A stretch of 64,000 bases of DNA from Schizosaccharomyces osmophilus (GCF_027921745.1 NC_079238.1:2294001-2358000), one strand, 5' to 3'. Counted from the first letter of the stretch, positions 1 through 11,056 are shown. The notes: generated by a model from the letters alone, not told the origin. A program made the numbers and translations.

Positions 1-3000
1 AAGCATGTTGCTTCGAACGAGCAGCCATCTTTTCATTGGTAGCATCATTATCTTCATCCTCTAAAGATCCTTGAGCAGCACCCTCAACAGGTGCATCAGC
101 AATATTTTCAAGAGGTCTCAAAGCCTCACCAACTTCTGGAGATGACTCATCACCAGCAGATTTCCTTTGTCTTGATTTGGAGAGGTAACCCTTAATGTTT
201 CTGTTAAGAACACGCAGGAAAGTCGAACTTACAGTACGTTCAATTTCTTCCTGTTGGGCACCATATTCTTCTTCATACTCCTTACGGGGATACAAATCTA
301 AATGAATAGCATAAGATTTCGATTGTTCATCAGATCCTTGGCCGGATATTCTTTCGACGACTCGAACCTGCTTGACAACTTCGGATAAAACAAGCTTGTT
401 AACTTCCTTGCAGAAAGCAGCGGAGCGTTCTTTAGAAACGTCATCATTCAAACGCAAAGTCATCTGAGGGGTTTGAATGTTAGCACTAGCGGTCATAATA
501 ATTTCACGCAAACGAGGAATACCCAAAGTAACGTTCTTGGCACCGAAACCAGCAAAGTGGAAAGTGTTCAATGTCATTTGAGTGGAAGGTTCACCAATGG
601 ATTGACTAGCCAAAACACCAACACCTTCACCAGGATCGACAAGGGATTGTTGGTAGCGTAATTGCATCAGTGCTTTAAACTTGGCTTCATTCAACAAGGA
701 CTCATCCTGTTTGCTCTCCTTTTTACCAGCGATCAATTTATCAGGATTGTTTTGAGTATAATCATCAACAGCACGTTGAAACTTCTCAGAAACACTCCCC
801 AGATATCTACTTGGAGGGTATTTGTCCATAACAGGATCATATTTATGAGGTTTCTTAAGTGCCTTCTTAGCATAAGACGAAGCTTTTTCAGAGTCAACAG
901 AAGACAAAACGGACTTAACCTTATACTTTTGAATCAATGACTTGTAATTCCTGGCAGAAAATTCAAATTGCGTAAGATGCTTTTGCTTGGTAACATCTAA
1001 ACTATCCTCACCATAGAAGAATTGAACAATCGAGCCATCAGCATCCCGAACAGTATGATCATATTCTACATTAAGACCTTCCAAGTGCTTCATTAAACAT
1101 CTTTGCAGATAACCAGAGCGACTGGTTTTCACAGCCGTATCGATAAGTCCTTCACGGCCAGCCATACAGTGAAAAAAGTACTCTTGGGGAGCAATACCAG
1201 TCAAGAAGCGACTAGCGATAAAGCCACCTGCCTTGGCAGAAGTCTCATAAGGCAAGAAAGAAGGAAGTGATTTACCGCTAACCATAACTGGTACACGACG
1301 ACCTTCTAGTTCTTGCTGACCAAGTAAACAAGAAATTTGAGAAACATTGACATTACTTCCTTTAGCACCGGATACAGTCATTGCTTGCATGTGATTCTTG
1401 GGGAATTTCGTAAGTAATCCATCGGGAATGCATTTATTAATAACGGAAGACGTAAGACCATTCATTTTACCCTTCACAGTAGCATCCAAGCCCTGTAGTT
1501 TTTCATCGTCACGATAGACTTCTTCTAAATTGGCGTTTAGAACGGAGAGATTAGCGTCCGAAGGCAATCCAACATACTCACTAGCAGCTTCACGACCTAA
1601 ACCCTTACCGCCGTCTAAAAGTTCTCTGCGCCAGACATTACCGATCTCACCAAGTCGCAAGTCATCCATACGACAAGTGAAGCCACGCATTTGAGCGTAC
1701 GCAGTAAAGAGACGGCTTAAAACAGATAATAAGCGACCAGCAATATCAGCACCATAAAGCTCATGAATTGAATGTACAATACCAAAGGAAGAGGCACCAA
1801 AGGATGACTTGTCTAGGACACCGCAAAGCAATTCGCCGTCCTCAAACAACACAGAGCCTTCTTCAGAGTTGGGAGACCAATATTTGCCAGCAACCTTGGC
1901 CTTACCCCTCAGATTCAGTCCCGGACGATCTATAGGCTTCAAGTTCAGTAAGATAGTAGAGATAACTTGCTTTCCTGTCCAGAATATCTTAGGAGCTACA
2001 ACGGCGGGTGGAACTGTCTTAATTCTTCCAAACAGTCCAGTCTCGTCAGGCTTCAAAGCTTGGTAAAGCAACTGTTGGTATTCATCACGTGTATAGAATG
2101 TGTCTTTGCAAGTAAGCCAAACACCCATAACAACGTGATCTTGAATTAAACCTCGAAGAGGGTCACCTGAAGTAGGGACTAGATACTGGGAATCAGTGTT
2201 TGCAATAAATTGAGCTTCCGCGCGTGCATTGGCACTTTGAGGAAAGTGCATATTCATTTCGTCACCGTCAAAATCAGCGTTATAAGAATTACAGTTTGCA
2301 TAATGCATTCTGATAGTCTTTTCTCCGGGAAGAATGCGAGCTTTATGAGCCATCATTGAAGGCTTATGAAGAGTAGGTTGACGGTTGAGGATTAACATAT
2401 CACCATTGCGAACGTGGCGATATACCTTCTTATTGGTGTTGACAAGACGGGAATAAGAATAAGGGGAAGAAATTAAATTGCTTTGAGGTGTTAATAGTTG
2501 GTTAGCAAGTGCAGTACGTTGCTCAGTGGTAAGAGGCATTAGAGAAATAAGGGTGCCGTCCTCATTTTGGATATGAGTAGCACCTGGCCATTTATGAGGG
2601 CCATTGACAACGGCATTTCTCATTTCATTAAAGTTGTAAAGAGTCACAGGCTCAGGATAAGTGAGCTTAGTAGCAAAGACCGGTGGAACACCAATTTCGT
2701 TCGTCTCAATATTGGGGTCAGGAGAAATAACAGATCTAGCCGCATAATTAACACGCTTACCCATCATATGCTTACGGAACAAACCCTCCTTCTTCTCAAG
2801 GATTTGTTTGATTCCTGGTGGAACCATTCTAGATTGGCCCATCTGAGAAGGATTGCGATTGCTGTCGATAAGACTATTAACATCATGTTGAAGTTGAACA
2901 AAAGCACCAATCAAAAGTTCAAAAGCACGAGAACCACGGTCGTAAGCTTCTTTATCTTCAGCGTTCTTAGGAACATTGGTATCCTTGCTCAAAGCAGCAA

Positions 3001-4201
3001 TTTGAATAGATGATTGAAGAATTTTTGTTAAAAGCTCGTTTTGGATGTTTTCGTGGACTTCATCGCCCACTTTAGAAGCAGGGCGGAAACGGGTTGGAGG
3101 AACGGCAACGTTTTGAAGGAAAAACATATCGGCAGTAGCAGCAGAGCCTCGCTTATGAGAGTATAAGCGTGTAAGGACAGAACCCTCCTTACCAAAAAGA
3201 CGACGTAGATGGTTGCGAACCTCTGTGGAGGTCATGTACTTGGCACCATGAGCAGCAGACACCTTGGACTTCTTTTTCATGGGGTTAGCATCCTCCTCCA
3301 TTAAGTCGATGCCCTCGCCTTCATCATCGTTGGAATCAGATTCACCTTCATAGCCTTCGTCCTCAGTATCTTTCTTGCTAGTGTCACGAAGAACATCAGA
3401 ACGAATTTTTCCGGTCTGTGCCATGTATTGCAAATTTTTGCCGCTCAAGGGAAGCTCAAAAATCTTGGCAAATCCTTCTTTACGAAAGTTGGGAGAGAAC
3501 GATTGGCAATTGTCACATTGCTTACGAGAGGTAATGTCACGGTAAAAGGAACGTACAACTTTCTTCCTTTCATGTAAAAGAATAGTAGTAGTGTGAGAAT
3601 CAACGTGAACATTTCCCTTCGCTTCAGCGATAGCATGGTTAACGTATTCATCGCGCAAGCGCATCAAAGTAGATGCATCTTTGGCGATGTCGTCGTTACC
3701 GAGACCGCTATCCTCACTGTCACTGCCACCTTCGGTGCCGGTAGCAGATTTTGGCTTAGTAATAGCAGCCTCAGTAAGGCTGACGTTCTCAACGAGTTGA
3801 GACTCGTTCAACAAACCATTGTCTAACAATTTGAGAATACATCCGTACAAGTGAACCTTTACTTTCGAAAGCTTAAAATGATGGCAGTAAAGACATGTAG
3901 AACGAAGCAAATTGTACATTTGAGAGAAAAACAAAGGATGATACGCGGGAGTAGGAAGAACAATATGGCCAAAATGGCCAGGGCAGTATCTCTCATCCAA
4001 ATGGCATGTTGCACACAATGAATTTTTCAAGTAAGGTCCTAAAGCCAAATCGTACAAACCACCACTAGTAGGGTGGTTTAAATTGTCTAACAAAACTGGA
4101 TTTACGATCTGTTTTACAGATATCTTTTCAATCTGTTCAACGTCGTATATCCCAAAGGTGACATTTTTCACCTCCGAAGAAATCGGGCGTGCAATATTCA
4201 T
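1..4201 (-). CDS. nuc1: RNA polymerase I largest subunit (A190), 3' end cut by window edge
   Basis: Largest catalytic subunit of nucleolar RNA polymerase I, which transcribes the 35S rRNA precursor. The ATG is at 4201-4199 and 1400 codons run without a stop to the left edge, so about the last 300 residues of a roughly 1690-residue family are missing. Seen in the protein: the clamp zinc-binding motif CATCHLDERYCPGHFGH (residues 63-79), the active-site loop NADFDGDEMN (641-650) whose three Asp hold the catalytic Mg, and bridge-helix/trigger-loop type sequence such as SIGEPSTQMTLNTFHFAG. An acidic DSNDDEGEG stretch near residue 290 and a charged region close to the left edge are typical of the A190 jaw and clamp. 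No intron is needed. It is divergent from syp1 across 843 bp. Family assignment is certain. The pol I rather than pol II or III choice rests on the acidic insertions and on synteny. Confidence 0.95.
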   Translation of the reverse strand, partial: MNIARPISSEVKNVTFGIYDVEQIEKISVKQIVNPVLLDNLNHPTSGGLYDLALGPYLKNSLCATCHLDERYCPGHFGHIVLPTPAYHPLFFSQMYNLLRSTCLYCHHFKLSKVKVHLYGCILKLLDNGLLNESQLVENVSLTEAAITKPKSATGTEGGSDSEDSGLGNDDIAKDASTLMRLRDEYVNHAIAEAKGNVHVDSHTTTILLHERKKVVRSFYRDITSRKQCDNCQSFSPNFRKEGFAKIFELPLSGKNLQYMAQTGKIRSDVLRDTSKKDTEDEGYEGESDSNDDEGEGIDLMEEDANPMKKKSKVSAAHGAKYMTSTEVRNHLRRLFGKEGSVLTRLYSHKRGSAATADMFFLQNVAVPPTRFRPASKVGDEVHENIQNELLTKILQSSIQIAALSKDTNVPKNAEDKEAYDRGSRAFELLIGAFVQLQHDVNSLIDSNRNPSQMGQSRMVPPGIKQILEKKEGLFRKHMMGKRVNYAARSVISPDPNIETNEIGVPPVFATKLTYPEPVTLYNFNEMRNAVVNGPHKWPGATHIQNEDGTLISLMPLTTEQRTALANQLLTPQSNLISSPYSYSRLVNTNKKVYRHVRNGDMLILNRQPTLHKPSMMAHKARILPGEKTIRMHYANCNSYNADFDGDEMNMHFPQSANARAEAQFIANTDSQYLVPTSGDPLRGLIQDHVVMGVWLTCKDTFYTRDEYQQLLYQALKPDETGLFGRIKTVPPAVVAPKIFWTGKQVISTILLNLKPIDRPGLNLRGKAKVAGKYWSPNSEEGSVLFEDGELLCGVLDKSSFGASSFGIVHSIHELYGADIAGRLLSVLSRLFTAYAQMRGFTCRMDDLRLGEIGNVWRRELLDGGKGLGREAASEYVGLPSDANLSVLNANLEEVYRDDEKLQGLDATVKGKMNGLTSSVINKCIPDGLLTKFPKNHMQAMTVSGAKGSNVNVSQISCLLGQQELEGRRVPVMVSGKSLPSFLPYETSAKAGGFIASRFLTGIAPQEYFFHCMAGREGLIDTAVKTSRSGYLQRCLMKHLEGLNVEYDHTVRDADGSIVQFFYGEDSLDVTKQKHLTQFEFSARNYKSLIQKYKVKSVLSSVDSEKASSYAKKALKKPHKYDPVMDKYPPSRYLGSVSEKFQRAVDDYTQNNPDKLIAGKKESKQDESLLNEAKFKALMQLRYQQSLVDPGEGVGVLASQSIGEPSTQMTLNTFHFAGFGAKNVTLGIPRLREIIMTASANIQTPQMTLRLNDDVSKERSAAFCKEVNKLVLSEVVKQVRVVERISGQGSDEQSKSYAIHLDLYPRKEYEEEYGAQQEEIERTVSSTFLRVLNRNIKGYLSKSRQRKSAGDESSPEVGEALRPLENIADAPVEGAAQGSLEDEDNDATNEKMAARSKQHA

Positions 4202-5044
4202 TATACTATTTTTTCATATATATGATCTTGCACATATAATCCGCCTACAGACCTCTTTGGTGCTGTACGAAAATAACCGTTTTCCACTGGCAGTATTTTG
4301 CTAAAGTCCGGTGAAGATGTGAGCGAATTCTATAAAAATTTCGTTTATAGACACGCAGTAGCTCGTAATTTTTTGTTACACAGGCTGTTGAGGTAACATT
4401 GTTGAGTAACAATATTATACACAAATCCATGATATGAATATGCAACAATATTGTTTAGCAGTAAAAGTGTTCTGAATATGGAATAATTCTATTAATTCAA
4501 TAAACAATGCTTCGCTCTCTACATAGAGAACTTTCAAGGGAGCTTGATCGGTAGTTTCAATTCCTTGCTTTTTTTCTCACCAGCCGTAGTTGAAATGATC
4601 TCGCGGTTTCATGAGTTGTAAGCCAAGCAGGATTGAACTGTTTATGTGTAGGATAAGTTGAATAATATTACAACCATTATTAATATCTTTCGTCTGGTGG
4701 TAGATATGGTTACTTCATCACTCTTGTAAAAATAAAACTTCACGCTGCAATTTCTGTATCACCCTAGTTTGAATAGGTTAATTGGAATTGCTAGAATGAA
4801 CGATACTCTTTTTAAGCAAAGATATACCTTTGAAGGAAGTGTTCCGTGAACACTTATTACGAAAACCACCACGCTCAGATTTAGACATTTTTAGAATTAA
4901 ATTCTTTGCGTTTTTTATGAATTTCTAGGAATTGTAACTTACATAATGTAAGAAAACTGCCTATTGACTTTAAGCTCCTTTACGTGGTGCATTTTCTAGT
5001 TTCAGTTTCAATTTACAACAACCACACACCGCACCTATCGCGTA
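4202..5044. other. Divergent intergenic region nuc1/syp1
   Basis: An 843-bp AT-rich spacer that must hold both the nuc1 and syp1 promoters. Only short non-conserved open frames are present. I see no RNA gene or repeat. Confidence 0.6.
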
Positions 5045-7401
5045 ATGGAATCGTTGACAAAAACGGAATATGTAACAGCGGTTCTGGTAAGACTTATTGA
5101 TGTAGAAGAAAAAGTTCTCTAACGAAATAGTCAAACTGCTCTCCGAAGGACAGCATGTCCTTGTATCGGCAAAGGTTGGAGCAGGTTCGTTCAGACAACG
5201 ACGTGTTGGGATATTGGATTCGTGAGCGTACGGAAATTGAAAAACAATACTCGATGAACTTGCATAAATTAGCAATGAGCATGCAGAATACCAAATCTCA
5301 ATCTATGAGCTTTCATGACGCGTGGCAGCAATTGGAAGCGGAAACGCTAGAAACTGCAAAGTATAGTAACCAAATGACGCACCAAATGGGCTCGCAAATT
5401 TATAAGCCACTGGTGGAATACTATACCAGTTCTCCGCAAACTGCAGCAGTTCGGGAACTTGCAGAGCGATTGACAAATATTGCGAATGAGATATCTCCAA
5501 ATCAAGGGTTAACGAAAATATCTAAGTCTCTAAAATCCGATACGTTAAATTCAAGAGCTAATTGGGATGCCGAAGCCCCTTTAGCTTTTGAGAAGCTACA
5601 GAATCTGGATGAAGAACATTTGTTGATGCTTAAACAAGTATATTCTTCTATCGCTAGCTTGCAAAGTGATGCTTGCGCTTCGCATCAGAATCTTCTTTCC
5701 AAATCTATGGAAGTCTATATGGAATTACCGATTGAAAATGAAATCAAAAAGTTTTCCGAATCTGCTATGTTAGTAACAGAGCCTTCATCAAACCTTGGAA
5801 CACCAAGCTCACTTCTCTCTTCCACCGAGGACAAGCCAAAGGAACATGGTAGAGAGGGCAACTTGAAGAGTCGCGTGACAACCTTGTTTCGTCGAAAAAC
5901 AATAGCTAAGAATAGCAATAGATCGTCTCCAAAGTCTCCTAAGTCTCCTCGTGCAAGCAAGCTCGGTAATCTTTTTGGCAAACAAGGAAAGGATCCTAAC
6001 AAAGAGTCTAAAAGATTGGCCTCATCTCCTGCTGCCAACAGTAGTGTTCCTTCTTTGTCCGAACAGTCTCATACATCTTCATTCGCTAGACCCGTACATG
6101 ATTTTCGAGTCAACCATGGGGCATCGGAAGATGAAACCGAAGAAACTATTCGACCAAATGTGTCAGACAGAAACCGCCTCAGTCCTTCATTGGATCGACC
6201 TGATTTGTATGGACAGAATAATATTTCTTCGCAAAAAATTGATAAAAGTGTTCAGAAGCCTGAACCTGTCATTGGTACGGAACGGATGGAAAAGAACGAT
6301 ACACCATTTTCCGATCCGGGTGATTTTGAACCGGCCAATCCTTCCTCGCCTTCAGCAATCCCTTCGACTCCACAGATTGAAAGCAAGCAAGTACCTGGGA
6401 GTGACAAAACTGCAATTGATAATGTTAGCAGCACTCTTCGAAGAAACACCAGTTTGAGCAGATACCGTTCTCTAGGACGCGCAAACAACTCAACTTCAAC
6501 GGACCAATTGAACGATTTGAATAGCTTACCTAACCTTTCGACATTATCTCTTCAGTCGCTGAATCGTCAAGAGTCACTTCCTGGTTGGCTTCCGGAACTA
6601 CCGAAGACTGCTGGTTTGTCTGCAGCAATTGTAGAAACTTTTTCAGGTGAACTCACGGATTCAGGTTTATTACACCCATCTTGCTTTGGAACCGTATACT
6701 TGAAATACACTCCAAATATTGGCCAGTTTGGTAAGATAGTCGGCATTCAACTTGCATCTGGTTTTCCGTTATCTATTAAAATGCAGGATGAAGAACGTGT
6801 TCAACCTTCTTCTTCACATGACTGTTTCCAATTGGCTACAGGAAAATTGGAAACTCCTAATCCTGCTTTAACTTATGACTTGCAGTTGGATAGCGTCAAT
6901 GGTGCTCGTTCCATTCCTCTGACTGTTGTTCAAAAATGGAAGCACGAAGAGACCGCTAGCAGTATGATTGCTTTTGTAAAGCCCAACGCGGCATGGAAGG
7001 ACCTTGGGAACACACTCTCTCTTCAAAAACTCGTTATGACTGTGTATTTGGGTGAAAACATCATTGTCAAAGGTTGCCAGAGCTCTCCTGCGGGAGAGTT
7101 TAGTAGAAAAACAAGCAAGCTGAAGCTTTATTTTTCTGAAATAACAGTTCCCTCTTCTGGATTCAAGGTGCTTGCCCACTTTGATGTTAGCCCAAGTACC
7201 GCCATTCGTAAACCGGTAATTGGTTTGCACTTTACAATGAATGACAAATCAAATGATGCGGGTCTGGTAAAACTGTTGGAAAGACCTGAATTTGAAAGCC
7301 CTAATTCAAGCCATAGGTCTGTCCTGGAAACTGCTTACGAACAAAAGGCAGTTCCAACGTTTTACATCTCACAGATCCGTGATTGTATATTTTATGCCTA
7401 A
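5045..7401 (+). CDS. syp1: Syp1 muniscin: F-BAR and mu-homology endocytic adaptor
   Basis: Early clathrin-endocytosis adaptor that binds and bends the plasma membrane and recruits cargo. The model has two exons, 5045-5086 and 5131-7401, with a 44-nt intron (GTAAGA donor, CTAAC branch, TAG acceptor), giving 770 residues. Starting at the later ATG (5155) would remove the beginning of the F-BAR domain. The added exon gives MESLTKTEYVTAVL, which fits the start of muniscin F-BAR domains. Residues about 1-260 are helical F-BAR. About 270-500 is a Ser/Pro/Lys-rich linker with repeated SPKSPKSP-like stretches, the usual membrane-binding and phosphorylated region. About 510-770 is the C-terminal muniscin mu-homology domain. 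The family call is strong. The first exon is inferred from splice signals and homology. Confidence 0.9.
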
Positions 7402-7777
7402 AAAAAGGAAAAGACTATTGCTTCTTTCCATTACTAAGACTATCAATCGTTTCTCTGAATGTTTTTTTTGTTTTTTTTTTCGTTGACGTTTGCTAATGAT
7501 GTTGATGTGCTTACTGTCATTTCCATAAAGTTTTTACTTAGAGTAGTCGTTTTTATTTTATCTATGTCTATTTAACATCGTCCCAAGTCCTTTGTTTTTG
7601 TTTTTGAATAAAATTTATTCTATTCAATTTCTTCCTTTTCTATACCTTTGGTATACTAACTATTAAAAAACGTTTTGTAACGTACAGTGCATTTCAAAGA
7701 GCTACGCTAAATTTTTGACTTAGTGATTGTAGTTAGCATTGAACTTGAGTGTAGCCAACCACAAAAAATTTTGGAAA
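7402..7777. other. Intergenic syp1-eIF3f, with AATAAA palindrome
   Basis: A 376-bp spacer between tandem genes. It contains a T-run and, at 7606-7620, the palindrome GAATAAA-a-TTTATTC, which puts the poly(A) hexamer AATAAA on both strands. The plus-strand copy (7607-7612) is the likely syp1 3'-end signal. The eIF3f promoter must lie in the last 150 bp. Confidence 0.5.
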
Positions 7778-8686
7778 ATGGTTTTAGAGGCAAAACATGC
7801 ACTTCATTTGGGAAAGCCATATTCTAAGGCAGGCCCTGTTCACGCTGTAATTGAACCTTCCGTTTTGTTTTCCATCCTTGATGATTCTACTAGAAGAAGT
7901 GAAAACAATCAAAGAGTGATCGGAACTTTGTTAGGAATTCGCTCTGAAGATGGTCGCGAAATTGAAGTGAAGAGTTGTTTTGCTGTCCCTCACAATGAGA
8001 GCAGCGAACAAGTTGAAGTAGAAATGGAATATCACAGAGCTATGTACCACTTGCACTTGAAGGCTAATCCCCGTGAAGTAGTGGTGGGTTGGTATGCTAC
8101 TTCCTCAGATTTAGATGCATTCAGTGCTTTGATTCAAAATCTTTATGCCTCTCCTCCTGAGCAAGGTTCTCCTGCTTTGGGCACTTACCCTCATCCCTGT
8201 ATCCATTTGACTGTTGATACCGATGTGAGCACTCCTTTAAGCATTCAAACTTACCTCTCCTCTCCTGTTGGAATCACCGAAAAACTTGCCGACAGTTGTG
8301 CTTTTGTTCCTACTCCTTATAGCATTCGGGACAACGAAGCTATTCGCTCTGGTTTGAAGGCTGTCGCTGCTCCCAAGAACGATCCTTCCCGTATCGCTGG
8401 TTTATTTACTGATCTTCAACAATTAAAGCGTTCCACTTTGGAAGTTCTCTCAATGATTGAACGTGTTTCAGACTATGTTCAAAATGTCATTGATGGTTCT
8501 TCTCCTGCCAACGTTGCTGTCGGTAGATACTTGGTGAGATGTCTCAGTCTCGTCCCTAGCATCGAGGGACAAGAATTTGAGAAAATCTTTTCTTCTCACT
8601 TGCAAGACGTCTTGGTTGTTGTTTACCTTGCAAATACCCTCCGTACCCAGATTGATGTTGCCTCACGTTTAAATGTGCTTCCTTAA
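7778..8686 (+). CDS. eif3f: Translation initiation factor eIF3 subunit f (MPN protein)
   Basis: Subunit f of the eIF3 complex, a cytoplasmic scaffold for 43S pre-initiation complex assembly. The ATG at 7778 gives 302 residues beginning MVLEAKHALHLGKPYSK, which as I remember is also the S. pombe length. The open frame extends 13 codons upstream but without an ATG. Residues about 18-150 form an MPN domain (IGTLLGIRSEDGREIEVKSC, VVVGWYATSSDLDAFSALI). It lacks the HxH...D metalloprotease signature, as expected of the inactive MPN fold of eIF3f. The C-terminal helical part contains SDYVQNVIDG. It is a single exon lying tandem to syp1. The other MPN candidates (CSN6, Rpn8) fit less well than eIF3f. 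Confidence 0.95.
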   Translation: MVLEAKHALHLGKPYSKAGPVHAVIEPSVLFSILDDSTRRSENNQRVIGTLLGIRSEDGREIEVKSCFAVPHNESSEQVEVEMEYHRAMYHLHLKANPREVVVGWYATSSDLDAFSALIQNLYASPPEQGSPALGTYPHPCIHLTVDTDVSTPLSIQTYLSSPVGITEKLADSCAFVPTPYSIRDNEAIRSGLKAVAAPKNDPSRIAGLFTDLQQLKRSTLEVLSMIERVSDYVQNVIDGSSPANVAVGRYLVRCLSLVPSIEGQEFEKIFSSHLQDVLVVVYLANTLRTQIDVASRLNVLP

Positions 8687-9282
8687 AGAATAGGGAAGTT
8701 TTGATGGATTTCTTTCACTGAATAAGTGGATTATCTGCTATTTAAGGGGTAATGGATAATACCATTTTGCTTTTGTAAAAGTGAACGTTGACGATTGTCG
8801 TATTTTTAACTCATCACTAATAGGTTTCTATTGTTTATTTCAAAACTCCATCTTTAGTAATAGGTAGTCTCATTTTAAGATGCTTAAAACATTATAAATA
8901 AATTTAGGTTCCATTTCGGGTTTTGATTACGACGTGCGTAGTTTAATAATTTGGAATGATCAATTAAATCTTTAACAAATAGATTTACTTATACATGTTG
9001 TGTGGGATTCTTCAAGTTCTTTTGTAAACCCTCTGTTGTGTATTTGTTTACACTGTACTGAAACAAATCTCCTCTTACTACATACAATGCTGAAATATCT
9101 TTCACGCACCACAAATTTTTATTTAAAAAGTATATATATATAAAGTTTTGGAGTATACTTTTGTGGTCCATCAGTTTGCTTTCCTCAAACACCTATTTGT
9201 TTACGCTGATAGTTTCGTTGACCAGGGCCATTTTGGGCCAGCATAACAGCTCCAATTGGTTATTCCAAACCCTTTTATTGAT
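8687..9282. other. Intergenic eIF3f-GT8 (mug136-like), two forkhead-type sites
   Basis: A 596-bp spacer without a coding signal. It holds two TGTTTAC sequences (9045-9051 and 9198-9204, the reverse complement of the GTAAACA forkhead/FLEX core) upstream of the first glycosyltransferase. A short TA repeat lies near 9131-9140. Confidence 0.5.
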
Positions 9283-10401
9283 ATGATTTTCTCGATGCTC
9301 TTTTCGAATTCTATATCTACGCGCCAAGCTAAAAGATATTGCGTCTTCCTCTTGGCTTCGGTGTTATTCCTCATCTTGACTTGGGAATGCTTGTATGTTT
9401 ACAAGAATAGTCCAGATATCCAACGTTCTGTTAATTCCCTGGCGGGTCGTTCGCCTGTCAAGCCTTTTGCGTTCGTTACCATGCTACTGGCTTCACCTTT
9501 GAAAGCCGATGAGACTAATCAACCAGTACAAGATTGGTACTACAATGCAACAAGGTTATTGGTATACAGATTATCGCATTACCCTGACACAAAGAGTAAA
9601 TTCCCTGTCATCGTAATGGTTACAAAAGGAATTGAGAATTGGAAACTGGAGCAGCTTAAAGGTGACGGAGCTATCGTCAAAGTGGTTGATCCCTTGTATG
9701 CCGACGATGTCGTTGACAATGTCAATGACATGGCTGTCTTGGACACCAGATGGAGCATGATGTATACTAAATTACGCATCTTTGAAATGTACGAATACGA
9801 GCGGCTATGCTTCGTAGATAGCGACATTCTTCCAATTCGAAATATGGACGGAGTATTTGATGTTCGTGAACAAACGTCTGCCTATCTCAGCTCCTTTGAG
9901 CTTCTCAATAAGCTACGCAGGTTTTTGGATGGGAAAAAATACACAGAGGATTTTTCTGCTTATGATCTTCGAAGAAAAGACTTTTATCCTTATGTTTTCG
10001 CTGCTGTTTCTGATCCTGGCTTGTGGCACGACACTCCTCCCGAGTTTCGAGACTACTTTAATGCAGGCTTGTTTGTTTTCCATCCATCTACGGCACATTA
10101 TAAGCGTCTAATGACTCTGGCTAGATTTCCTAAACTGTACGATAATGCAAATATGATGGAACAAAGTTTATTGAATTTTGCATACAGCTCCGCCGGAGAA
10201 TTTCCATGGGAACCGCTAGATTGGACCTATAATGGAGTATGGACTCGTAGACCAGATCTTGCGTATTTGAAAAACGTTCACGGAAAGCTTTGGCAAGAAG
10301 AGGGAAGTATGGGATATGACCCAGACACATCTTCTCTTTGGTGGCGGGCCCTTGGCGAAATGGATCACTTTTATAAGGAACATAACAGTATAGAAGCCTG
10401 A
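9283..10401 (+). CDS. mug136: GT8-family glycosyltransferase, type II Golgi membrane protein (mug136-like)
   Basis: A predicted Golgi glycosyltransferase of family GT8 (glycogenin/Gnt1 type, annotated in yeasts as possible N-acetylglucosaminyltransferase). The first ATG is at 9283, giving 372 residues. The frame is open nine codons earlier but only from a TTG. There is a short cytoplasmic tail, a signal anchor at about residues 18-40, and a lumenal catalytic domain with [10 protein letters not shown] and the metal-binding DxD in FVDSDILP (D179 and D181). A further conserved block is [11 protein letters not shown], then [12 protein letters not shown] and WTYNGVW. It is the first of a tandem pair with the gene at 11057, sharing all these blocks. 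The donor and acceptor sugars cannot be read from sequence. The symbol follows synteny with S. pombe mug136. Confidence 0.85.
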   Translation: MIFSMLFSNSISTRQAKRYCVFLLASVLFLILTWECLYVYKNSPDIQRSVNSLAGRSPVKPFAFVTMLLASPLKADETNQPVQDWYYNATRLLVYRLSHYPDTKSKFPVIVMVTKGIENWKLEQLKGDGAIVKVVDPLYADDVVDNVNDMAVLDTRWSMMYTKLRIFEMYEYERLCFVDSDILPIRNMDGVFDVREQTSAYLSSFELLNKLRRFLDGKKYTEDFSAYDLRRKDFYPYVFAAVSDPGLWHDTPPEFRDYFNAGLFVFHPSTAHYKRLMTLARFPKLYDNANMMEQSLLNFAYSSAGEFPWEPLDWTYNGVWTRRPDLAYLKNVHGKLWQEEGSMGYDPDTSSLWWRALGEMDHFYKEHNSIEA

Positions 10402-11056
10402 AAAACGCAATAGGATGGAAGTACCTCACGCAAACTAACATAAGTCGTCCTCCAATGATAAGCTTATTCATTGTCTCAACTTGTTTTTCACCTTTTTTTC
10501 AAGTTAAGACCTTTTTTTTTTAATAATAGCCATGTTGTCGACTATCAACAAGATGCAGGGGCATATCATCCATTCCACTTTGAATGAATTGTTACGAAGG
10601 TGATAACGAGATGGTATTCTATCCTTTTTTTTTTGTCTCAAATAATGTAACAACAAACATTTTTACTTTTGAAGAAGAATATTGAGGGACTAGTAATCCT
10701 GTAACCGTTTTCTTAGTGTTTTTTTATTCCACAAGAGAATTAAGCAAACGATGTCACAATGGTGTAGAAGAAATTTGCTTATAGCATTTATTTAAATAAT
10801 TTAAATAAATAATGACTAGTTTATAATATTAAATGGATGTTGGTGATGTATTTGTTCAATCCGATGTATGTCTTTCTTTGTCAGACTACACTAGCACCCT
10901 CCCTTTAAGTAATTTTAGCCGTATTGCAGCATCAACGCACACTTAATGAATGTTTTATAAAACCTTTAACATTGCATAATTTACAGAAAGTCTTGTTTTC
11001 AATTGTCAGTTGCGTTAAGAGGAATTCTGTCTAGAGATAAATTACGCCTTTACAAT
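10402..11056. other. Intergenic between the two GT8 genes, with a 25-bp AT palindrome
   Basis: A 655-bp spacer of T-runs and AT-rich sequence holding the palindrome at 10786-10810 (listed separately). No open frame of interest. It should contain the first gene's 3' end and the second gene's promoter. Confidence 0.5.
10786..10810. repeat. Perfect 12-bp inverted repeat, 1-nt spacer
   Basis: The left arm ATTTATTTAAAT (10786-10797) and right arm ATTTAAATAAAT (10799-10810) are exact reverse complements around a single A. Both strands carry AATAAA. It could act as a two-way poly(A) signal or simply be an AT-rich palindrome. Confidence 0.8.
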
